Assembly (NCBI GenBank): GCA_963664035.2
Contig: OY760867.2
Coordinates: 1,612,001 to 1,676,000 of the forward strand
Direction: 5' to 3'
Length of the DNA: 64,000 nt
Source of the DNA: G958296245 sp963664035
GTDB taxonomy: Bacteria; Chloroflexota; Dehalococcoidia; Lucifugimonadales; G958296245
Both the position numbers and the translations under genes were made by a program. Under the pieces are notes generated by a model. The model made no database searches. It was given only the letters and a program-made list of their open reading frames with translations, and was not told the DNA's origin. Positions 18,299 through 27,788 of the stretch are shown here, in pieces (the first letter of the stretch is position 1; the number at the start of each line of letters is the position of its first letter).

Positions 18299-19093
18299 CT
18301 AGAGATCCGAGTCGGGGTCCACGGTCTCCACCGCATTGGACGGCACCCAGCCCTGGAGGCCGCCGCCGGGCAGCTCGACTCGCGTCCAGGACCTACGGCG
18401 CTCCAGGAGCTCCGCCTCCGTGCCGCTGGGAAGCTCGCCCTGCGCGGCGTACTGGGCGCCGGGTCCGCTCATAATCTCCACCGACGCCGCTACGACCACC
18501 ACGTCGTTGCCGCCGCCGACCAGCATGTGCGTGGACATCTGCAGCACGACGACGACCAGCGCCACCCCGGCCGCAATGGCGGCGTAGCGCAGCCGGCGGC
18601 GGACGCGCGGGCGCAGCTTCAGCAGCAGCAACGCGCCCGCGAGCCCCACCAGCGCGGCCCACGCGGCGAGCGCCGCCGCCGCGGCTTGGTCGATGCCCAG
18701 AAGCGCCGCCGCCCGCGCCGCCGCGCCCGCAAACGCGTCATCCACCGGGGCCGGCGCGCCGGACACTTGGCGCCGCGCGAGCTCCAGGTTGGCCGCCGCG
18801 TCGTGGTCCGAGGGGTCGAGCCGGCGCGCCCTGAGGTAGTTCAGGATGGCGCGTCCCAGGTCGCCCTGCTTGTAGTAGGCGTTGCCCAGGTTGTAGTAGA
18901 GCGCCGGGTCGCGGTAGCCCCGGTCCACAAGCTGCCGGTACGCGAGGGCCGAGTTAACGTAGTCGCCCTCCTCGTACATGGCGTTCGCCGCCTCCATGCT
19001 GCCCGCGTCGTCCGGCGACTGCGCCAGCGCCCAGCCCGCTGCGCCCGCAAGCGCCGCTACGGCCAGCAGCGCGGCCACGGCCACGCGCCTCAT
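18299..19093 (-). CDS. batE: BatE-like TPR and SH3b membrane protein
   Basis: 264 aa, last gene of the bat operon. It has a signal/anchor helix (residues 1-24), TPR units (YEEGDYVNSALAYRQLV, DPALYYNLGNAYYKQGDLG; ~35-105), an Ala-rich segment, a transmembrane helix (~145-165) with a second at ~175-195, and a C-terminal bacterial SH3-like part (VEIMSGPGAQYAAQGELPSG, GGGLQGWVPSNAVE). This TPR-TM-SH3 order is the usual BatE layout. Its ATG overlaps the batD stop by four bases. A truncated copy lies 1.5 kb downstream. Confidence 0.78.
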   Translation of the reverse strand: MRRVAVAALLAVAALAGAAGWALAQSPDDAGSMEAANAMYEEGDYVNSALAYRQLVDRGYRDPALYYNLGNAYYKQGDLGRAILNYLRARRLDPSDHDAAANLELARRQVSGAPAPVDDAFAGAAARAAALLGIDQAAAAALAAWAALVGLAGALLLLKLRPRVRRRLRYAAIAAGVALVVVVLQMSTHMLVGGGNDVVVVAASVEIMSGPGAQYAAQGELPSGTEAELLERRRSWTRVELPGGGLQGWVPSNAVETVDPDSDL

Positions 19094-20844
19094 TGCTCCA
19101 GCTCCTCCTCCAGCGCGGCTATGACCGCCGCTGTCTCGTCCAGCAGGCCTGTCTGCTGTCCAGGCAGGCCATATTCTGCATCGGGGCCGCCGCCGGGGGC
19201 GAAGCGTCCGCCCTCGCTCTCGGCCAGGCAGCGCAGCGCCTCCTTGATGGTCTCGCGCCCCACGGACCGCCCGGACAGCATCTCCGCTATGGCGTCCTGG
19301 GTCAGCCCGGATACGGGCCTGCCCAGCCTGTCGGACAGGTAGCCCGTCAGCGCGCTCCCGGCGGCCTCATGGGAATCGCCGCCGCGCCTGGCCTCGGCCA
19401 GCATAGCCTCGGCGCGCTTCCTGGCGCGTCCGTCCCGCGAGCCTACGGCAACCCGTCCCGTGAAGCGCCGCCCGGCGTAGAACAGCGCCATCAGCGCCGG
19501 GGGGATCGCCCACGCCGCCCAGTAGAGGGCGTTGCCCGCCAGGCCGCCTCCCCCCGTCCGCAGCCGAGACGGCGCCGGCTTGATGTGCCTGATGTCGCTG
19601 GCCGCCCGTTCCGCGCTCTCGCTCTCGGCCGCCGCGGGGGCCGCCGCCTCACCGCTGGCCGCGGGAGCGACCGATACTCGTATCGGCTCGGTAGCGGCGG
19701 TCCGGTACTCTCCCGCCTCCGGGTCGAAGTACGGATAGACGATGGCCGGGATCTCCAGGTCGCCCGCGCTGTTGGGGATGAGCACCCTCTCGTACACCTT
19801 CCTGCCGGTCAGCCGGCCGGAGTTGACGTTGGTGACGACGGTGGCGGCGCTGTCGAACGCGCGCCACTCGGGCATGTCCGGCCATGCTGGGTCCGCCATG
19901 TTCTCGAAATTCCCGCGGCCCGTTACGGTCACGGTCAGCGTCAGCGGATCGCCCGCGACCCCGACCAGCCTGTCCACCCTTGCGCGTACGTCGAGCTGCC
20001 CAACGGCCCCGGTGAAGCCGTCGGGCGCCCCGTCCGGCAACGGCCTGACGTCGACCTCGACCGGATTGGTCGTCAGGGTGGCGCGCCTGCTGAAGAACCC
20101 TCCGGGTATCGTGAGGGAGGCGGGGCCGATCGTCAGCTTACCGCTCACCGACGGGAAGAGGATAGTGCGCAGCTCCGCGACGCTGTAGGAGCGGCCCGCG
20201 GCTTGGGTTCCGTACGTGCCCTGGTCGGTCTGGCTCGTGCTCCAGAATCCGACGAAATTGGGCGCGTCGTAGCTGGGTTGCACCAGCAAGCCGCCAGCCC
20301 TGTAGAAGCGGAATACGTACGCGGTCTGCTGGCCGATGTAGGGCCGGGGTTCCTCAACCTCCGCCTCGACGTAGAAGTCCTGCCCGGACAGCCCCTCCGC
20401 CGGGGGCACGACGGTCCCAAGGGAGCGCGACCGCGGCGCCGCGCCCGTGCCCTGCGTCACCTCGACGGCGATCGACTCGGTGCTGTGGGAGCGCCCGTCC
20501 ACGGTTACCGAGATGGGGCCGAGAGTGAGGGTCCCCGTCTCGGTCGGTTGGAGGGTGAAGTTGTACACGGCCTCGGAAGTGGTCTTTCCCTGGACTGTGC
20601 TGATACTCATAGAACTGCTCCTGCCAAGCATCGCGAACCCCTGGAGGCCCGTGAGCGCGGGAGGTTGAATCGACCCGGAGCCCCTGATCGTCAGCGTCAG
20701 CGTGAGGGTCTCGTCGGTCGTAAGCTCCGTGCGGTCAACCTCGGCGGTCACCGGGGGTTCCTGTGCGAGCGCTGGGCCTCCGACGGCCCATAGGACGACA
20801 CCAGCCAATGCGGCGACAAGCGAAGCTCTAAGCATGGCCCCCAT
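19090..20844 (-). CDS. batD: BatD-like protein (oxygen-tolerance family)
   Basis: 584 aa (or 581 from the second ATG at 20835). A signal peptide ends near ALAQEPP. A series of Ig-like beta domains follows, beginning VTAEVDRTELTTDETLTLTL and including GPISVTVDG and GKLTIGPASLTIPGG, as in BatD. There is a transmembrane helix around residues 440-460 and a cytoplasmic tail. BatD spans the membrane and is thought to work with the von Willebrand A proteins BatA and BatB in the periplasm; its biochemical role is not established. It lies eight bases after batC. Confidence 0.85.
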   Translation of the reverse strand: MGAMLRASLVAALAGVVLWAVGGPALAQEPPVTAEVDRTELTTDETLTLTLTIRGSGSIQPPALTGLQGFAMLGRSSSMSISTVQGKTTSEAVYNFTLQPTETGTLTLGPISVTVDGRSHSTESIAVEVTQGTGAAPRSRSLGTVVPPAEGLSGQDFYVEAEVEEPRPYIGQQTAYVFRFYRAGGLLVQPSYDAPNFVGFWSTSQTDQGTYGTQAAGRSYSVAELRTILFPSVSGKLTIGPASLTIPGGFFSRRATLTTNPVEVDVRPLPDGAPDGFTGAVGQLDVRARVDRLVGVAGDPLTLTVTVTGRGNFENMADPAWPDMPEWRAFDSAATVVTNVNSGRLTGRKVYERVLIPNSAGDLEIPAIVYPYFDPEAGEYRTAATEPIRVSVAPAASGEAAAPAAAESESAERAASDIRHIKPAPSRLRTGGGGLAGNALYWAAWAIPPALMALFYAGRRFTGRVAVGSRDGRARKRAEAMLAEARRGGDSHEAAGSALTGYLSDRLGRPVSGLTQDAIAEMLSGRSVGRETIKEALRCLAESEGGRFAPGGGPDAEYGLPGQQTGLLDETAAVIAALEEELEQ

Positions 20845-20852
20845 CGCGCCGC

Positions 20853-21653
20853 CTACCAGTCCGGCCCGGAGGGTGGGCCGGACTGGACGATCTCGCCTTG
20901 CAGGTGCTCCTGCAAAGTCTCCGAATCGCTGGCCACCGCCTCCAATAGCTGCCTGGCCTGCTCCGGGGTCAACGGGGGCGACTGCTCTCCCCCTAGCCCG
21001 GGTTGGGGCTGCTGTTGCTGGTCCTGCGGCTGTTCCTCGCCTTCCTGCCCCGCATCAGGCTGTTGCTGCTCGTCGCCTTCCTGCTCCTGCTCTTCCTGCT
21101 GGTCGCCCTGGGACTCTTGCTCCTCATCCTCTTCCTGCTGTCCGCCCCGCTGCTGTGTCTCCCCTTCCTCCTGTTGCCCTTGGTCCCCATGCTCCTGCCC
21201 CGGTTGACGCTGCTCTTGCTGCTGTATGTGCCTCAGCGCAAGCTCCAGGTTGCGCTTGGCGTCTTCGTCGTCCGGGTCGAGGCGCAACACCTCCTTGTAC
21301 GCTTCTACCGCTTCGCCGTATGCCTCGCTGTCGTAGTGGACGTTGCCGCGGTTGAAGTGGATGCTCCCCGTAAGCTCTTCGTCCGCATTGAGGAGCGCAT
21401 CGTTGTAGCTGGACAGCGCCTCGTCGTAGCTCCCCTGGCGGTACTGCGCGTTGCCGGTGTTGTAGAAGGGCTGAGGGAGCTCGGGGTTGCCTTCCTGCGC
21501 GCGCTCGTACGCCTCGATCGCGCCGGCGTAGTCCTGCGCGTCGAAGGCATCGTTGCCCTCGCTGTTCGCCTGCGGCGCCTCGCGGCCGCACGCGAGAACC
21601 CCCGACGCGAGCAGCGCCGATACGAGCCCCAGCGCCATCACGGCCGTCCGCAT
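20853..21653 (-). CDS. batC: BatC-like TPR lipoprotein
   Basis: 266 aa. The signal ends in VLAC (lipobox, ~residue 22). Three TPR-like units follow (FDAQDYAGAIEAYERAQ, FYNTGNAQYRQGSYDEAL, HFNRGNVHYDSEAYGEAV; ~30-140). Then comes a ~90-residue Gln/Glu low-complexity segment, and a C-terminal PPLTPEQARQLLEAVASDSE typical of BatC. It is probably a scaffold for the BatA/BatB proteins at the outer face of the membrane. It follows batB directly. Confidence 0.85.
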   Translation of the reverse strand: MRTAVMALGLVSALLASGVLACGREAPQANSEGNDAFDAQDYAGAIEAYERAQEGNPELPQPFYNTGNAQYRQGSYDEALSSYNDALLNADEELTGSIHFNRGNVHYDSEAYGEAVEAYKEVLRLDPDDEDAKRNLELALRHIQQQEQRQPGQEHGDQGQQEEGETQQRGGQQEEDEEQESQGDQQEEQEQEGDEQQQPDAGQEGEEQPQDQQQQPQPGLGGEQSPPLTPEQARQLLEAVASDSETLQEHLQGEIVQSGPPSGPDW

Positions 21654-22712
21654 CTAGGCCGTCTCCTCTTGCCGCAGCCATCGGGGGCGCAGCCGGCCCC
21701 ACCGCGGCAGCGTCGCGCCCGTCCTGTCGGGCATCAGCTCCGCGAGCGCCAGGGCGGCAAGCGCCAGCAGCAGGAATACCTGGAACCGCTCCACGCTGCG
21801 CGTCCGCTCCTCGCTCTGGAGCGACTCCCGCTGCAGCTCCTCCATGTCCGCCGCAAGCTCCGCCGATGCGCCGCCAACTGCGGTAGCGCGGTAGTAGCTG
21901 CCGCCGGTATCTTGGGCGATCCGCCGCAGCGTCTCCTCGTCGAGCCTGGACAGCACCGTCTCGCCGGCGGCGTCGCGCTTGTAACCCGTCACGCGGCCCG
22001 ACTCGTCGTACTCCGGCACGGGCTCGCCGTCCGTGGAGCCCAGGCCGATGGCGTATATGACGACGCCCTGCTCGGCGGCCCTCTGCGCCGCCGCCGCCAC
22101 GTTCCCCTCGTGGCTCTCGCCGTCGGTCATCAGCACGATCACCTTCTGGCTGGGCCGCTTGTCGTCGAACCCGGCGATGGCGGCGTCTATCGCCTCCGCG
22201 ATAGCCGTACCGCGCCTGGAGACGGCCCCGGGCGCCGCGCCGTCCAGGTAGGCCCGCGCATTGCCGTAGTCGAACGTGATCGGTAGCTGGAGGAACGCCG
22301 TCCCCGCGAACAGCACCAGCCCGACCTCGTCACCCGCGAGCCGGCCCATCATGTCCGCCGTCTCCAGCTTGGCCCGCTCCAGCCTGTTCGGCTTTACGTC
22401 CTCGGCGAGCATACTCGGCGATACGTCCAGCGCGAATATGACCTGCAGGCCCTGCCGCTCTATGGTCGTCACGCGGCTGCCCCACTGCGGGCGCGCCAGC
22501 GCGAACAGGATGAGCGCCAGCGCCGCGAGCCACAGCGCGGCCCGCAGCATCCGCCCCGTCCTGTGTACAGTGCCCGCGAGCAGCCGGACCAGCGCCGGGT
22601 CGCCCAGGCCGGACAGCGCCGCCCGGCGTCGGCGCGCGGCCCAGACGAACAGCGCCAGCGCCGCCGGGAGCAGCGCCGCGCCGTACAGGAAATGTAGGTC
22701 TCCGAACGACAT
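21654..22712 (-). CDS. batB: BatB-like von Willebrand A membrane protein
   Basis: 352 aa. It has an N-terminal membrane helix pair (~5-25, 58-78), a vWA domain (~88-290) with the metal-site motif FALDVSPSMLAED (DxSxS), Thr in RRGTAIAEAID and Asp in VLMTDGESHEG, and a C-terminal helix (~312-332). vWA domains of this type bind a divalent cation and a protein partner. It starts seven bases after batA ends. Confidence 0.88.
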   Translation of the reverse strand: MSFGDLHFLYGAALLPAALALFVWAARRRRAALSGLGDPALVRLLAGTVHRTGRMLRAALWLAALALILFALARPQWGSRVTTIERQGLQVIFALDVSPSMLAEDVKPNRLERAKLETADMMGRLAGDEVGLVLFAGTAFLQLPITFDYGNARAYLDGAAPGAVSRRGTAIAEAIDAAIAGFDDKRPSQKVIVLMTDGESHEGNVAAAAQRAAEQGVVIYAIGLGSTDGEPVPEYDESGRVTGYKRDAAGETVLSRLDEETLRRIAQDTGGSYYRATAVGGASAELAADMEELQRESLQSEERTRSVERFQVFLLLALAALALAELMPDRTGATLPRWGRLRPRWLRQEETA

Positions 22713-22719
22713 GGCCGGC

Positions 22720-23721
22720 CTAGGGCGCCCTCCTCAGCACCGTGTTGCCCAGAAGCGCCTCCATGAGCAGCAGCAGAACGGCGGGAATCAGCGCCCACGC
22801 CGCAAGCTCCTGGTACCGTGTGAACACCTGCACCTCTACCTCCGACTTCTCCAGCGCGTCGATCTCGTCGTACACCTCCCGCAGCCCCTCCGTGTCCGTC
22901 GCGCGGAAGTATTTCCCGCCTGTCAGGTCGGCAATTCGCCTCAACGTCTCCTCGTCCAGGTCGCTCGGCCGGTAGATGATCCGCTCGCCGAACGGGCCCG
23001 GGTTCGGAAATGGGACCAGACCGGGCTGGCCCGCCCCTATCGCGTACACCTTGATCCCCAGCGCCTCGACCGCGACCGCCGCCGTGAACGGGTCGATCTG
23101 CCCCGCGTTGTTCGCGCCGTCGGTCAGCAGCACGACCACCCTGCTCTCCGCCGTCGAGTCCTTCAGCATGTTGGCCGCGGTGGCCAGGCCCAGCCCGATG
23201 GCGGTGCCGTTCTCGACCCGCAGCTCTTGCGCGAGCCGCACCTCGTCCAGCCTGCCCTGCAGCGCCCCGTGGTCTATCGTGGGCGGGCTGCCGACGAAGG
23301 CCTCGCCCGCGAAGACCACCAGCCCTATCCTGTCGTAGCCGCGGCCATCTATGAAGTCGCCTATGACCTCCTTGGCGGCGTCGAGCCGGTTGTTCGGCTG
23401 GAAGTCGAGTGACGACATGCTGCCCGAGATGTCGAGCGCCAGCGCGATGTCCACCCCCTCGCCGCTGATGAGTTCGGTCGCCTCGCTCGTCTGCGGGCGC
23501 GCAGCCGCCACCACCACCAGAGCCAACGCCACCAGCCGCAGAACGCGCAGCCCGGGAGTCAGCCTGGCGCGCCACGACGCCGGGGCCGCCGCCATCGACG
23601 TGTCCGAGAAGCGCAGGGCCGCCTGCGCGCTCCGCCCGCGCAGCCAGCGCGGCGCGAACGCCAGCAGGGGCACCGCAAGCAGCCCCAGCAGCAGCCACGG
23701 AGTGGCGAACCCGATGCTCAT
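22720..23721 (-). CDS. batA: BatA-like von Willebrand A membrane protein
   Basis: 333 aa. The start at 23721 is fixed by the short-loop N-terminus MSIGFATPWLLLGLLAVPLL and by the ATGA overlap with the upstream stop; the much longer in-frame extension is antisense noise. The vWA domain (~90-285) carries ALDISGSMSSLDF (DxSxS), Thr in ENGTAIGLGLA and LLTDGANNAG. A C-terminal helix follows (~305-325). It pairs with BatB. Confidence 0.88.
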   Translation of the reverse strand: MSIGFATPWLLLGLLAVPLLAFAPRWLRGRSAQAALRFSDTSMAAAPASWRARLTPGLRVLRLVALALVVVAAARPQTSEATELISGEGVDIALALDISGSMSSLDFQPNNRLDAAKEVIGDFIDGRGYDRIGLVVFAGEAFVGSPPTIDHGALQGRLDEVRLAQELRVENGTAIGLGLATAANMLKDSTAESRVVVLLTDGANNAGQIDPFTAAVAVEALGIKVYAIGAGQPGLVPFPNPGPFGERIIYRPSDLDEETLRRIADLTGGKYFRATDTEGLREVYDEIDALEKSEVEVQVFTRYQELAAWALIPAVLLLLMEALLGNTVLRRAP

Positions 23722-24737
23722 GACGCGTCCGCCAGCGCGGCCCGCCCGCCGGCGTCTGCGTGCCCCGGCTCCGGACGGGTGGCCTCCAGGATACGGCGGG
23801 CACGGTCCACGAGCACGCCGGCCTCCGAGGCGGCAGGCGCGTACTTGGCGAATTTCACGAGGTCGCAGTCCTCCAGCAGCTCGACCGTCCGGCGCGACGG
23901 CTCCGGCTGCATCCCGGTGTACCGCAGCCCCCCGCGTATCTCGCCGGTGGTCAGGTCGATGGCCGGCAGGCCGAAGCCCGCGTCGAGGTACTCCCGGATG
24001 CAGTCCGACACGCGGACGTAGTGCGCCATGACCCGGCCTTGGGAGAGCAGCCCCATGCTCTCGATCTCGTCCAGCTCGTTCATCGCCTTCTCGTACGGCG
24101 ACCGCGGATCGACGAACGGAACGCCCTCGTCGGCAGCCTTGCGGCGCGCGAGGAAGTAGTAAGCGGCCGCCGCCGCTGCCGCAAGCAGCGCCAGCGATAC
24201 TACGAACCACGGCCAATGTCTGCGCTGGTCTGCCAGCACACGCCAAGGCGGAGGGAACGGCGCCTCCGCCTGCGGCCTGATGTCCCTCGGCTCCAGGTCG
24301 TCGTCCCGAAGCACGGAGGCGACCGTGACCGTGGCCATGGGGGCTGCGATGTCTGTCATCTCCCCCAACGGCTCGCGCACCGTGACGAGAAGCTCGGGCG
24401 TCGAGTGCTCGCCGGGCGCAAACGGCACCACCTCTATGGTCTGCCTGATCGACGATGAGCCGTCGTCCCGCTCCTCCACCACGGCGGGCGACTGCGACCT
24501 CACCTCGAAGGCGCCCCAGGAGCGCGGCAGCCTCGGCAGGATGACCTCGAACCCGGACGGATACGTCGCCTCCAGCGCCAGTGGGATGACGTCCCCCACC
24601 GTGAACTCTCCCTCGGGGGCCTCCAGGCTCATGCCCACGCGGTCCCCGCCCTGCGCGTGGACGGCCGCGCCGGAGAGCGCGAGCATGACCGCGGCGAGCG
24701 CGGCTGCCGTCGCCGCCCTGAGCGCGCGCCGTATCAT
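23718..24737 (-). CDS. DUF4381-like membrane protein of the bat operon
   Basis: 339 aa. A signal peptide (to ~AVHAQ, residue 28) and extracytoplasmic beta domain (~30-150) are followed by a transmembrane helix (~178-200; FVVSLALLAAAAAAAYYF). A cytoplasmic part then contains SPYEKAMNELDEIESMGLL and VMAHYVRVSDCIREYLDAGF, which matches the DUF4381-type protein found between DUF58 and batA. Its ATG overlaps the DUF58 stop (ATGA) and its stop overlaps batA. Confidence 0.75.
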   Translation of the reverse strand: MIRRALRAATAAALAAVMLALSGAAVHAQGGDRVGMSLEAPEGEFTVGDVIPLALEATYPSGFEVILPRLPRSWGAFEVRSQSPAVVEERDDGSSSIRQTIEVVPFAPGEHSTPELLVTVREPLGEMTDIAAPMATVTVASVLRDDDLEPRDIRPQAEAPFPPPWRVLADQRRHWPWFVVSLALLAAAAAAAYYFLARRKAADEGVPFVDPRSPYEKAMNELDEIESMGLLSQGRVMAHYVRVSDCIREYLDAGFGLPAIDLTTGEIRGGLRYTGMQPEPSRRTVELLEDCDLVKFAKYAPAASEAGVLVDRARRILEATRPEPGHADAGGRAALADAS

Positions 24738-25621
24738 CGGGCCAGCCTGCGCGCCCGCGCCGTGAAGAACGCCATCAGCCCCGACACGTAGTCCCTGTCC
24801 GGGGCGACCGTGATCCGGTCCACGCCCGCCCGCGCCATCAGCGCCTTCCGGTCCGCCTCGGCCCGCGCCGCCCTCCTCGCATAGAGCCGCCGCCACGCCG
24901 GGTCGCTCGTGTCCACGAGCATCGTCGCGCCCGTCTCGGCGTCCTGGAGCGTCAGCAGCCCCACGTCGGCGACCTCCCGCTCCATCGGGTCGCTCAGGTG
25001 TATGGCCACCACGTCGTGCCGCCTGTTCGTCACCGCGAGCGAGCGCCCGTAGCTCTCCACGTCCGCCAGGAAGTCGGACACCACGAAGACGATGCTCTGC
25101 CTCTTGAGCACGCGGTTCACCGTGTCCAGCGCGAGCCCGATGTCCGTGCCGCGCCCCCTCGGCTCGAATACGAGCACGTCCCGTATGAGCCTGAGCACGT
25201 GCCGCCTCCCCTTCCGGGGCGGCACCAGCAGCTCTACTCCGTCCGTGAATATCAGCAGCCCCACCTTGTCGTTGTTCGTCGTCGCCGCGTACGACAGCAC
25301 CGCCGCCATCTCCGCCGCCAGCTCCCGCCGCAGCCGGCCCGCGCTGCCGAAGTCCGAGGAGCCGCTGGCGTCCAGCGCCAGCATCACCGTCGTCTCACGC
25401 TCCTCGTGGTACCTGCGGACGTACGGCGAGCCCGTGCGGGCCGTCACGTTCCAGTCGATCCTACGCACGTCGTCGCCGGGGCTGTACGGGCGGACCTCGT
25501 CGAACTCCATGCCCTGGCCCTTGAAGACCGAGTTGTAGCGGCCCGCGAAGTTGTCCGCGACCACGCGGCGGGTGCCGATCTCGATCCGCCTGATCTTGCG
25601 CACAAGCTCCGAAGTCAGCAT
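24734..25621 (-). CDS. DUF58-family protein of the bat operon
   Basis: 295 aa. It carries the DUF58 signature RYNSVFKGQGMEFDEVRPYS, with GDDVRRIDWNVTARTG shortly after (~30-62). The rest folds like a degenerate vWA domain: LALDASGSSDFG, GTDIGLALDTV, VVSDFLADVE. DUF58 proteins are encoded beside MoxR ATPases and are considered their partners. The gene directly follows moxR with no gap. Confidence 0.88.
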   Translation of the reverse strand: MLTSELVRKIRRIEIGTRRVVADNFAGRYNSVFKGQGMEFDEVRPYSPGDDVRRIDWNVTARTGSPYVRRYHEERETTVMLALDASGSSDFGSAGRLRRELAAEMAAVLSYAATTNNDKVGLLIFTDGVELLVPPRKGRRHVLRLIRDVLVFEPRGRGTDIGLALDTVNRVLKRQSIVFVVSDFLADVESYGRSLAVTNRRHDVVAIHLSDPMEREVADVGLLTLQDAETGATMLVDTSDPAWRRLYARRAARAEADRKALMARAGVDRITVAPDRDYVSGLMAFFTARARRLAR

Positions 25622-26614
<993 letters not shown>

Positions 26615-26802
26615 AGACGTCTCCTTGGGCCGCAGGCCGGCGCCCCATCGTGCGGCAGCATTCAGGGCCGCACGCGCCGGCCCTGCAACGGCTGCCATGA
26701 GCTACAACGTCCCCCGTACCGGTTACGTTAGCGAGGAGATGGCCTGTTTGGGCGGCCCTGGAGACCCGCCGCCGGATCTCGTACCAGTGAGGCCAGCGTG
26801 TT

Positions 26803-26919
26803 CCAAAATCCCCCACCTAAATGGCGGTGACGCTCTATGGCAAGGGGAGGGCTGGTTTCAAACCAGCCCCTACGGGGTGATGGCCGATGGCGCTGAACCT
26901 GGAGGTGGGGGATTTGGGG
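26803..26919 (+). mobile_element. MITE-like element, family 1, copy b
   Basis: About 117 bases from CCAAAATCCCCCACCTAAAT to GGAGGTGGGGGATTTGGGG. The inner part reads GGCGGTGACGCTCTATGGCA and then a palindrome around GGCTGGTTTCAAACCAGCC. There is no coding capacity. It shares termini with IS1380-type elements at 38390-42151. Confidence 0.75.
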
Positions 26920-26972
26920 GCGACTCCGAGGCAGGGGTCGGCGCTTCACCTAGGGAAGCCGGGGCGAAAAAG

Positions 26973-27001
26973 TGTTCCATTCTGTTCCATTTTGTTCCGT
27001 T
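26973..27001. repeat. Tandem TGTTCCATT motif, 10-base period
   Basis: TGTTCCATT, TGTTCCATT and TGTTCCGTT start at 26973, 26983 and 26993. This mirrors the TGTCTCATT array at 11872, and both lie next to MITE family 1 copies. Confidence 0.55.
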
Positions 27002-27213
27002 TCCTATCTGGGCTGTGGGTCTCTTGGAAGGGTGTCGGAACGCCTTTGGGCTACGAACGGACCGTGATCGGAGCGGATTCGGACGACTTTGGAACGGCGC
27101 TCCGGGCGTCGGTCCTGTCTGCCGTCCAGGCAGGCGCCGCACGGTATGTGTGTGTTGGCGTGCATGGGGACATGTTAGCACGGGCGTTCGCGGGTGTCAA
27201 ACGCGACGGGATT

Positions 27214-27364
27214 CCCAAATCCCCCACCTAAATGGCGGTGACGGTGACGCTCTATGGCAAGGGGGGGGCTGGTTTGAAACCAGCCCCTACGGAATGCGCT
27301 GATAGCCCCTACGGGGTGATGGCCGATAGATATGGCGCTGAACCTGGAGGTGGGGGATTTGGGG
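27214..27364 (+). mobile_element. MITE-like element, family 1, copy c
   Basis: About 151 bases with ends CCCAAATCCCCCACCTAA and AGGTGGGGGATTTGGGG. It is longer than copy b because of a duplicated GCCCCTACGG segment. Its right end abuts the surviving 3' end of a higB gene. Confidence 0.75.
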
Positions 27365-27370
27365 TGTTTG

Positions 27371-27427
27371 CGTACACTTGACGTCCATAGTCAAATCGCT
27401 ATTCTTGAGATTGTGGACTACCATTAG
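27371..27427 (+). pseudogene. higB toxin remnant (last ~18 codons)
   Basis: The frame ending at TAG 27425-27427 reads ILEIVDYH at its end, the characteristic HigB C-terminus, 17 bases before the higA start. Everything upstream is replaced by the MITE-like element ending at 27364. The toxin would therefore be inactive. Identification rests on the short tail plus the correct position ahead of higA. Confidence 0.55.
27378..27405 (+). promoter_or_regulatory. Candidate promoter ahead of higA
   Basis: TTGACG (27378-27383) and TATTCT (27400-27405) are spaced 16 bases apart, inside the higB remnant and 39 bases before the higA ATG. It may keep the orphan antitoxin expressed. Confidence 0.4.
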
Positions 27428-27444
27428 CTACGGGAGGGAGAGGC

Positions 27445-27735
27445 ATGTTCAGGCGCATCGTTCACCCTGGTGAAGTCCTGGAAGAAGAGCTTGCCGAGCT
27501 TGGAGTGACGCCCACGGCGTTCGCGCGCCAGGTAGAGGTGCCGCCGAACAGGGTCAGCCAGATCATTGCCGGCAAGCGGTCGGTGACCGGAGACACCGCG
27601 CTCCGGTTCGGACACTGGTTCGGCGTCGATCCCCAGTTCTGGATGAACCTTCAGACGCAGTTCGACCTTGCCACGACGGAGCGGCGGGTCGGGGACGCCG
27701 TGCGAGCCCTCCCGACCGCCGCGCGGAGCGCATAG
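27445..27735 (+). CDS. higA: HigA-family antitoxin
   Basis: 96 aa XRE/Cro-like DNA-binding antitoxin. MFRRIVHPGEVLEEELAELG is the family opening, the helix-turn-helix runs through FARQVEVPPNRVSQIIAGKR, and the tail DTALRFGHWFGVDPQFWMNL is diagnostic of HigA (VapI-like) proteins. GGGAGGGAG precedes the ATG. HigA neutralises the HigB mRNA interferase, but its partner gene here is reduced to a fragment, so this is an orphan antitoxin that may act only as a repressor. Confidence 0.88.
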   Translation: MFRRIVHPGEVLEEELAELGVTPTAFARQVEVPPNRVSQIIAGKRSVTGDTALRFGHWFGVDPQFWMNLQTQFDLATTERRVGDAVRALPTAARSA

Positions 27736-27788
27736 CGGCTTGGCCCGCATGAGTTCGGCCCCAGGTCGCGAGCCTGAAAGGGGCCGAG

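Larger units (their letters stand above)
26615..27444. other. 830-base repeat-rich gap upstream of moxR and higA
   Basis: It holds two same-orientation MITE-like copies (26803-26919, 27214-27364) bracketing 294 bases that include a 10-base tandem motif (26973-27001), then a higB remnant. I see no intact gene. The moxR promoter must lie in the first 190 bases but is not obvious. Confidence 0.6.

Noticed and set aside
19093..20793. Long plus-strand open frame (566 codons) across batD
   Set aside because: It is antisense to batD, Arg/Gly/Pro-rich with no domain or ribosome site; a GC-rich shadow frame.
22469..23803. 444-codon minus frame between batA and batB
   Set aside because: It overlaps both genes in another frame and has only Arg/Gly/Ala-rich composition.
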